Below are positions 57,978 to 64,000 of a DNA stretch of 64,000 bases, one piece after another; within the stretch, counting starts at the first letter, position 1; every line of letters begins with the position of its first letter. Below the pieces are notes generated by a model that was not told the DNA's origin, did not search any database, and saw only the letters and a list, made by a program, of their open reading frames with translations. The translations under genes were made by a program, and so were the position numbers. Where the stretch lies: assembly GCF_001552195.1 (NCBI RefSeq), contig NZ_BCQS01000023.1, forward strand, positions 24,463 to 88,462. Direction: 5' to 3'. Source of the DNA: Actinomadura latina NBRC 106108. Its GTDB lineage: Bacteria; Actinomycetota; Actinomycetes; Streptosporangiales; Streptosporangiaceae.

Positions 57978-58588
57978 CGGGCGGGGCCTTCCGTACGGGA
58001 CGTGACGCGCAGGACGCGGTAGGCGGACCGGGAGGCGATCCGCTCGGCGGGGAGGCCCTGGCCGGTCAGCCACCGCTGGAGGGAGTCGGAGCCGAGGTGC
58101 TTCTGGACGACGAGGTGGGCGAGGCCGCCGGGGGCGAGGCGGGGGAGCCAGGCGAGGAGGAGGTCGTGGAGTGCGGCCTTGCCGATGCGGATCGGGGGGT
58201 TGGACCAGATCGCGGCGAACCGCAGTGCGGGGTCGATCTCGTCCGCCAACCTGAACCTTACATTGTCAAGGCCCGCGGCTTTGGCATTGCCCTCAGCCAT
58301 CTCCAGAGCACGCTGATTAACGTCAATGCCCCAAACAGTCCCCGAAGAAGAGCGCTTTGCCATGGTCAGGGCGATGGGCCCGTATCCGCAGCCGAGGTCG
58401 AGGAGGTCGCCGTCCTGCGGAGGCGGCGGGACGGTCTCCAGGAGGATGCGGGTGCCGGGGTCGACGCGGTCGGGGGAGAACACGCCGCTGTCGGTGTCGA
58501 GCCGCAGGTGCAGGTCGGGCAGGACGAGGTCGACGGTGCGGCGCCGGCTGGCGGCTCCGGGCCGCTCGGCGAAGTAGTGATCCCCCAC
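57974..58588 (-). CDS. RsmC-like class I methyltransferase
   Basis: A 204-residue methyltransferase. The SAM pocket is LLDLGCGYGPIALTMA and VWGIDVNQRALEMAEGNA. The catalytic Asn-Pro-Pro is in IWSNPPIRIGK, the signature of guanine N2 methyltransferases acting on 16S rRNA G1207 (RsmC). Only the C-terminal domain is present, as in actinomycetes. Bases 58250-58350 within it are much less GC-rich than the surroundings and include a copy of the recurring motif in sense. GTG 58588 has TAGCGT 8 bases upstream and no clear ribosome binding site. Confidence 0.87.
   Translation of the reverse strand: MGDHYFAERPGAASRRRTVDLVLPDLHLRLDTDSGVFSPDRVDPGTRILLETVPPPPQDGDLLDLGCGYGPIALTMAKRSSSGTVWGIDVNQRALEMAEGNAKAAGLDNVRFRLADEIDPALRFAAIWSNPPIRIGKAALHDLLLAWLPRLAPGGLAHLVVQKHLGSDSLQRWLTGQGLPAERIASRSAYRVLRVTSRTEGPAR
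58255..58271 (-). promoter_or_regulatory. Recurring motif, copy 5 (inside RsmC-like gene)
   Basis: Plus-strand text is ACCTTACATTGTCAAGG. It is the only copy inside a coding region, in a local low-GC patch, so it may be chance or an acquired segment. Confidence 0.3.
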
Positions 58589-58596
58589 GCCCGCCG

Positions 58597-58602
58597 ACGC
58601 TA
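58597..58602 (-). promoter_or_regulatory. Candidate -10 box of RsmC-like gene
   Basis: On the minus strand it reads TAGCGT, 8 bases before GTG 58588. Confidence 0.35.
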
Positions 58603-59550
58603 TCAGGGGAGGCGGGAGAACCAGGCCAGGGAGACGCCGCCGGCGGCGAAGGCGAACAGCAGCGCGATGCCGGTGTAGCGGGCGGCGACGTCGCGGTGCT
58701 CGGTCTTGAAGCCGAGGGAGCTGCCGATGTTGCCGTAGACGTCTTCGAGCTGGCCGGCGTCGGCAGCCTCGTGGGCCTTGCCCTCGGTGCTGTCGGCGAG
58801 GCTCTTCAGCGTCTCCTTGTTGACCGAGACGCTGGTGGTCTCGCCCTCGATGTCGACGGTGCCGTACGGGGTGCCGAACGCGATGGTGGAGACGGGGATG
58901 TGGGCGGCGCGGCTGGCGTCGACGGCCTCCTGGACGGAGCGCCCGGTGGTGTTGTCCCCGTCCGACAGCAGGACGATGTGGGCGGGGGGCGGGTCCTGCC
59001 GGGCCTCGGCGTCGAACGACCGGACGGCCTGCAGTGAGGTGAAGACGGCCTCGCCGATGGCGGTGCGCTTGGCCAGGACGAGCTGGTCGAGGGAGGCGAT
59101 GGCGGCCTCCCGGTCGGCGGCCGGCGCGGCGACGAGGTTGGCGCTGCCGGCGAACGCGACGACGCCGACGTTGAAGCGCGCGGGCAGGTCGCCGATGAAC
59201 TTCTTGGCGGCGGCCTTGGCGGCGTCGAACCGGCTGGGCGAGACGTCCCTGGCCATCATGGACAGCGACACGTCCACGGCGACCATGATGGTGGCGCGGT
59301 CGCGGGGCACCTTGACCGACGTCGCGGGCCGCGCGAACCCGACCATCATCAGCGTGATCATGGCGAGGAACAGGACGGCGGCGACGTGCCGGCGCCAGCC
59401 CGGCCGCCGCGGGGCGATCTGGGACAGCAGCGCGAGGTTGGTGAAGCGGACGGCGTACCGCTGCCGGCGCAGCTGCATGAGCACGTAGGCGGCGGCGAGC
59501 AGGGGCAGCAGGCCGAGGAGCCAGAGTCGTTCGGGTGACAGGAAGGTCAT
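58603..59550 (-). CDS. VWA domain membrane protein (BatA-like)
   Basis: A 315-residue membrane protein. N-terminal helices are at about 8-25 and 56-76, a von Willebrand A domain spans about 85-270 with MIDAS residues in VAVDVSLSMMA (D-x-S-x-S) and SDGDNTTG, and a final helix lies near 290-308 (YTGIALLFAFAAGGVSLAWF). It belongs to the aerotolerance-type MoxR-DUF58-VWA set that folds or chaperones extracytoplasmic or metal-dependent enzymes. ATG 59550 overlaps the DUF58 stop; GGGAG lies 6 bases upstream. Confidence 0.9.
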   Translation of the reverse strand: MTFLSPERLWLLGLLPLLAAAYVLMQLRRQRYAVRFTNLALLSQIAPRRPGWRRHVAAVLFLAMITLMMVGFARPATSVKVPRDRATIMVAVDVSLSMMARDVSPSRFDAAKAAAKKFIGDLPARFNVGVVAFAGSANLVAAPAADREAAIASLDQLVLAKRTAIGEAVFTSLQAVRSFDAEARQDPPPAHIVLLSDGDNTTGRSVQEAVDASRAAHIPVSTIAFGTPYGTVDIEGETTSVSVNKETLKSLADSTEGKAHEAADAGQLEDVYGNIGSSLGFKTEHRDVAARYTGIALLFAFAAGGVSLAWFSRLP

Positions 59551-60604
59551 GGGCGCACTCCCGCGGTGGTGACGGACGAGCTCCGCTCGACAGACCGTCC
59601 GGCGGCGCGGCGCTGGCGGAGGGCGAAGCGTGCGACGTCGGCGATCCAGTCGCGGTCGGTGCGCAGGACCAGGTGGTGCGCGCCGCAGCGGCGCAGCGCG
59701 GCCCGGGTGCGCTCGCGCTGCTCGGCGGCCGCGGCGGCGTAGCGTTCGCGGACGCGGCGGCTGAGCACGATCTCGTGGACGGTTCCGGTCTCGGGGTCGG
59801 CCATCTCGACGAGTCCGACGTCGGGGAGGTCGAGTTCGCGGGGGTCGATGATCTCGATGGCGAGGACCTGGTGGCGGGCGGCGAGGCGGCGCAGCGGGCG
59901 TTCCCAGTCAGGCTGCCCGTGCTGTCCCTGCGGTCCGGCCGGGGCGGGGTCGGCGCCGTCGGGGGCGAGGAAGTCGGAGATGACCACGCGCAGGCCGCGG
60001 CGGGTCTGGCCGCGGTCGAGGGAGGTGATGGCGGCGGCGAGGTCGCGGGGGGCGGCGGCGGTGCGGGCGGTGTCGGCGCGGTGGGCTCCGTCGTGGACGG
60101 ACTGGGCGTCCAGGACGGCCTGGAGGAGGGCGTAGAGGGCGGCCTTGCCGGTGCGGGCGGGCCAGCGGCGCATGCCGTCGGCGTGCAGCAGGTAGGCGCC
60201 GGCGCGGTCGCCGAGGCGGACGGTGAGGAACCCGACGGCGGCGAGGGCGGCGACGGCGAGGTCGCGTTTGATCATGGTCTCGGTGCCGAAGTCCATGCTG
60301 GGGGTGAGGTCGACCAGGGCCCAGGCTTCGAGTTCGTGGTCGGCGATGAGGTCGCGGACGTGGGGGGTGGTGGTGCGGGCGGTGACGGCCCAGTCCATGT
60401 GCCGGACGTCGTCCTCGCCGGGCTGGTAGACGCGGGCTTCGGCGAGTTCGGTGCCGGGCCCGGGGATGAGGCCGAGGTGCTCGCCGTTGAGCAGGCCGTC
60501 GAGGCGGCGGGTGACCTGGAGTTCGAGGCGGCGCAGGGTGCGTTCGGGGGCGAGGTGGGCGAGCTTGCCGCTGCGGCGGCGCCGGCCTGCGGGCTGCCTG
60601 CCGG

Positions 60605-60608
<4 letters not shown>
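59547..60608 (-). CDS. DUF58 domain protein
   Basis: A 353-residue soluble member. The DUF58 hallmark is PGPGTELAEARVYQPGEDDVRHMDW (about 50-74; key phrase YQPGEDDVRHMDW), followed by ALVDLTPSMDFGT, a VWA-like strand with Asp-x-x-x-Ser. The C-terminus contains VLAIEIIDPRELDLPDVG. No transmembrane helix is seen. It is encoded between MoxR and VWA with 4-base overlaps at both ends (ATGA). It is thought to act with MoxR as an adaptor between the ATPase and its target. Confidence 0.9.
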
Positions 60609-61621
<1,013 letters not shown>

Positions 61622-61838
61622 GGTGGGAGTCCCCTCGCTGTCCCTGTCGGCCCTGGCGGGCCCGTCCGTCGTGTGCCGGGTGGGTGTCTTACGACCCTAC
61701 GCGATCACTTGTACCCGTTAGTTCTGGATACGTGCGCACGTGCGTTGATCGGTTCAGGGATGCCGGGGTGGGGCGCCGGGGTGGGTGCCGGGATGGGTGC
61801 GGGGCGCCGGTCGTGGCCCGGTCGTTGGGCGTGGTTGT

Positions 61839-61844
61839 TAGTGT
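61839..61844 (+). promoter_or_regulatory. Candidate -10 box of leaderless gene
   Basis: TAGTGT is 7 bases before ATG 61852, with no ribosome binding site. Confidence 0.45.
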
Positions 61845-61851
61845 TGCGGCC

Positions 61852-62637
61852 ATGTCGAGGCCGTTGCCGCCGGGTGACCCCGCTCAGCTGGGGCCGTTCC
61901 GTTTGTCGGCGCGTTTGTCGGAGTCCGCCGCCGGGATCGTGTTCCTGGGGGTGGACGGTGCGGGGCGGCGTGCGAGTGTGGCGGTGCTGAACCGCGGTGC
62001 GGCGGGGGACGCGGCGGCGCGGGACCGGTTCCGTGCGGCGATCAATGCGGCGGTGCCGGCGGCGGGTGGTGTGCCGGGCCGTGGGTCGTTGGCGGAGCCG
62101 GGGGGTGCGGCTCCGGTGGTGGCGGCGCAGCCGGATGGTCCGGCGCCGTGGGTGGCGACGCTGTACGAGGCCGATCGGGTGGGTGCGGAGCGGTTTCTGG
62201 AGCCGGTGGTGTTCCAGGGGGCGGAGCGTGCCTGGTGGGGCGGGCGGCGGCGCGGCCCGCAGTTCCAGCCGTACTGGCTGGGGTCGGGGGAGCCGGCGTT
62301 GGAGGGGCCGCCGCGGCCCGCGCCGGCGCCGGGGGCGGCGCCGGTGGGGGAGCAGCCGCCGGAGCGGAGTCTGGTGGCGGCGATCGTGGGGCTGGCGGCG
62401 GCGCTGCTGGTGCTGGCGTTGCTGATGGGGGTGCTGTTCGCGTGCCAGCCGGTGGTGAAGGAGCCGCCGCCTCCGCCGCCGGAGCCGACGCCGTCGTTTC
62501 CGCAGCCGTCGCAGTCGCCGCGGGGGTCGTCTCCGTCTCCGTCTCCGTCGGGTGTGCCGACGACGCCGGCGCCGAGCCCGTCGCCGTCGGGGTCGCCGTC
62601 GGGGAGCGGCGGTGGTGATGACGGTGCGCCGCTGTGA
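61852..62637 (+). CDS. Membrane protein with degenerate kinase-like N-terminus
   Basis: A 261-residue protein. The N-terminus GDPAQLGPFRLSARLSESAA and GIVFLGVDGAGRRASVAVL look like the N-lobe of actinobacterial Ser/Thr kinases (GxYRLxxRLGxGGMGxVYLG), but the glycine loop and catalytic residues are lost and no C-lobe exists. Residues about 185-205 (AAIVGLAAALLVLALLMGVLF) form a transmembrane helix. The outside tail is Pro/Ser-rich (PEPTPSFPQPSQSP and PSPSPSGVP). ATG 61852 has TAGTGT 7 bases upstream, suggesting a leaderless start. The role is unknown, possibly a pseudokinase sensor. Confidence 0.6.
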   Translation: MSRPLPPGDPAQLGPFRLSARLSESAAGIVFLGVDGAGRRASVAVLNRGAAGDAAARDRFRAAINAAVPAAGGVPGRGSLAEPGGAAPVVAAQPDGPAPWVATLYEADRVGAERFLEPVVFQGAERAWWGGRRRGPQFQPYWLGSGEPALEGPPRPAPAPGAAPVGEQPPERSLVAAIVGLAAALLVLALLMGVLFACQPVVKEPPPPPPEPTPSFPQPSQSPRGSSPSPSPSGVPTTPAPSPSPSGSPSGSGGGDDGAPL

Positions 62638-62729
62638 TGTCCGGCTGTTGGTGATGTCCGGCCGGGGGGTGCGCGCGGCCGGGTGAATTGCCGTTGCGCC
62701 GGCGGGGTGCGGGCGTCGAGCATGGGTGG

Positions 62730-63386
62730 ATGGTGGAGAGTCTGCTGGCGTTCGCGGGTGCGGCGGTGCTGATCGCGATGGCGCCGGGGCCGAGCACGGT
62801 CGTGATCATGCGTGAGTCGGTGCGGTCGGGGCGGCGCGGCGGGCTGTTGGTGGTGCTGGGGAACGAGACGGGTGTGCTGGTGTGGGGGGTGGCGGCGGCG
62901 GTGGGGCTGTCGGCGCTGCTGGCGGCGTCGCGGCTGGCGTATGACGGGCTGCGGGTGGTGGGTGCGGTGGTGCTGGTGTGGTTCGGGGTGCGGGCTCTGT
63001 GGCAGTCGCGGCGGGGCGCTTCCTCGGGTGGCGTGTCCGGTGGTGCGGCGGGGCCCGGGGAGACGGGGGTGGCGGGGCCGGGGTTGCCGGGGTGGCGGTG
63101 TTACCGGCTGGGTTTGGTGACGAATTTCGCCAATCCGAAGGCGGGGGTGTTCGCGGTGTCGTTCCTGCCGCAGTTCGTGCCGGGCGGGTGGCCGGTGGCG
63201 TGGGTGCTGGTGGGGTTCTCGGTGGTGTGGGCGCTGATCGATCTGGCCTGGTACGCGGTGGTGGTGTGGGCGGTGGGTGCGGCGCGGCGGGTGCTGGGCC
63301 GTCCGGTGGTGCGGCGGGGGCTGGAGCGGGTGTCGGGTGCGGTGCTGGTGGGGCTGGGGGTCCGGCTGGCGGTGGAGGTGCGCTGA
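62730..63386 (+). CDS. LysE family exporter
   Basis: A 218-residue membrane protein of the LysE/RhtB amino-acid efflux family. The N-terminal signature is FAGAAVLIAMAPGPSTVVIMRESV with the conserved PGP and following helix, then GNETGVLVWGVAAAVGLSALL. A Gly/Ser-rich loop (RGASSGGVSGGAAGPGE) precedes LGLVTNFANPKAGVFAVSFLP with the NPK motif. It probably exports an amino acid or homoserine-like compound. ATG 62730 is 92 bases after the pseudokinase stop. No regulator of the LysG type is adjacent. Confidence 0.9.
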   Translation: MVESLLAFAGAAVLIAMAPGPSTVVIMRESVRSGRRGGLLVVLGNETGVLVWGVAAAVGLSALLAASRLAYDGLRVVGAVVLVWFGVRALWQSRRGASSGGVSGGAAGPGETGVAGPGLPGWRCYRLGLVTNFANPKAGVFAVSFLPQFVPGGWPVAWVLVGFSVVWALIDLAWYAVVVWAVGAARRVLGRPVVRRGLERVSGAVLVGLGVRLAVEVR

Positions 63387-63440
63387 GCCGGGTTCGGTGT
63401 TTTGTCACATTTCCATGATCACTTTTGTGGGTGCGGGCCG

Positions 63441-63446
63441 TAGCCT
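63441..63446 (+). promoter_or_regulatory. Candidate -10 box of leaderless DUF885 gene
   Basis: TAGCCT lies 6 bases before ATG 63453, with no ribosome binding site between. Confidence 0.45.
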
Positions 63447-63452
63447 GGGGCG

Positions 63453-64000
63453 ATGACCGCTCTGGATGACCTCGCCGGCCGGTACGCGGACGAGTTGGCC
63501 GCGCTGGATCCGTGCCTGGCCGCGCTGATGGGGATCGCGGGGCAGGAGGCGCGGCTGACCGACTATGGCCCGGACGGGGTGGCGGCGCGGGCGGAGCTGT
63601 CGCGGCGGACGCTGGTGGAGCTGGGCCGAGTGCCGGTGGAGGGTGATGCGGGGCGGGTGGCGGCCGCGGTGATGCGCGAGCGGCTGGAGGTGGAGGTGGC
63701 GCTGGACGAGGCGGGGGTGCGGGAGGGGTACCTGGACACCACCGACGGGCCCGTCCAGCGGCTGCGGATGGCGATCGAGCTGCTGGACCAGGGGCCGCGG
63801 ACCGACTGGGCGGCGTTGTGCGCGCGGCTGGGGGCGCTGCCGGGCGCGCTGGCGGGGTTGCGGGTGTCGCTGGAGCGGGCGTGCGGGCGGGGGCGGGTGG
63901 CGGCGCGGCGGCAGGTGGTGCGCAGTGCCGGTGAGTGCGCGGAGTTCCCGGCGTATCTGGCGGGGCTGGCGGCGCGGCATGGCGGGGGTCCGCTGGCGGG
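63453..64000 (+). CDS. DUF885 family protein, N-terminal part (partial)
   Basis: The frame starts at ATG 63453 and stays open to the end of the window, giving 182 residues. The start MTALDDLAGRYADELAALDP, then GQEARLTDYGPDGVAARAEL, is the usual opening of DUF885 proteins, which carry a C-terminal zinc peptidase-like HExxH fold (outside the window). Later text PVQRLRMAIELLDQ and ALAGLRVSLERACGRGRVAA fits the helical N-terminal region. Predicted soluble. The -10-like TAGCCT is 6 bases before the ATG. Confidence 0.75.
   Translation, partial: MTALDDLAGRYADELAALDPCLAALMGIAGQEARLTDYGPDGVAARAELSRRTLVELGRVPVEGDAGRVAAAVMRERLEVEVALDEAGVREGYLDTTDGPVQRLRMAIELLDQGPRTDWAALCARLGALPGALAGLRVSLERACGRGRVAARRQVVRSAGECAEFPAYLAGLAARHGGGPLA

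Overview
The window is about 64 kb of very GC-rich DNA (strong G/C third-position bias, many GTG starts) from an actinomycete. Pointers are RbpA, DUF3068/PorA, DUF1707-FHA and DUF4142 proteins, a ClgR-type regulator next to several clpP genes, and start codons sitting 6-8 bases after a -10 box without a ribosome binding site. The gene set would fit Streptosporangiales (Actinomadura-like), but that is inference without a search. I see no rRNA, tRNA, phage, insertion sequence or CRISPR, so this looks like ordinary chromosome with accessory patches.

Layout. 1-5.7 kb: end of an FAD/Fe-S oxidase, MarR regulator, DUF4142 lipoprotein, sirtuin, orphan ketoacyl synthase, DUF3068 protein. 6-10 kb: nitrite reductase large subunit coupled to a second FAD/[2Fe-2S] reductase. 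10-16.2 kb: amidohydrolase, DUF2470, small membrane protein, RNase II-type RNB nuclease, Crp regulator, 5'-3' exonuclease, M24 peptidase. 16.5-23.9 kb: a complete sugar ABC importer (ATPase, binding protein, two permeases), then a second MsmX/UgpC-type ATPase divergent from a LacI regulator with three palindromic operators between them. 24-29.8 kb: Lrp regulator, LLM oxidoreductase, DUF1707-FHA protein with a ROK-like fossil behind it, acyl-CoA dehydrogenase, DUF3616, cytochrome P450.

29.8-40.2 kb holds the most distinctive metabolic content: most of the clostridial-type lysine fermentation route, split in two blocks. Lysine 2,3-aminomutase (kamA) and 3,5-diaminohexanoate dehydrogenase (kdd) are divergent; beta-lysine 5,6-aminomutase subunits (kamD, kamE) and 3-aminobutyryl-CoA ammonia-lyase (kal) form a tightly overlapping operon 6 kb away. 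The cleavage enzyme kce is not in the window. Between the halves lie DUF2252, a PAS-GAF-SpoIIE phosphatase, a DUF574 methyltransferase and a two-gene surface-protein unit that includes an unlisted 42-residue membrane protein.

40.7-48.8 kb: Lnt, polyprenol-phosphate mannosyltransferase, FxsA, and an ABC-2 exporter whose first permease carries a large extracellular beta-sandwich insert, divergent from a NarL-type two-component system. 48.9-52.4 kb: RbpA with a sigma-R promoter, then two clpP pairs facing each other around a ClgR-like regulator that ends in Leu-Ala-Ala. 52.5-58.6 kb: orphan Phd antitoxin, glycerophosphodiesterase, EF-hand protein, an in-frame MFS-methyltransferase fusion, an MreB-like protein with an exact minisatellite next to a DksA/TraR protein, and two RNA methyltransferases. 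58.6-64 kb: MoxR-DUF58-VWA operon, a degenerate kinase-like membrane protein, a LysE exporter and the start of a DUF885 protein.
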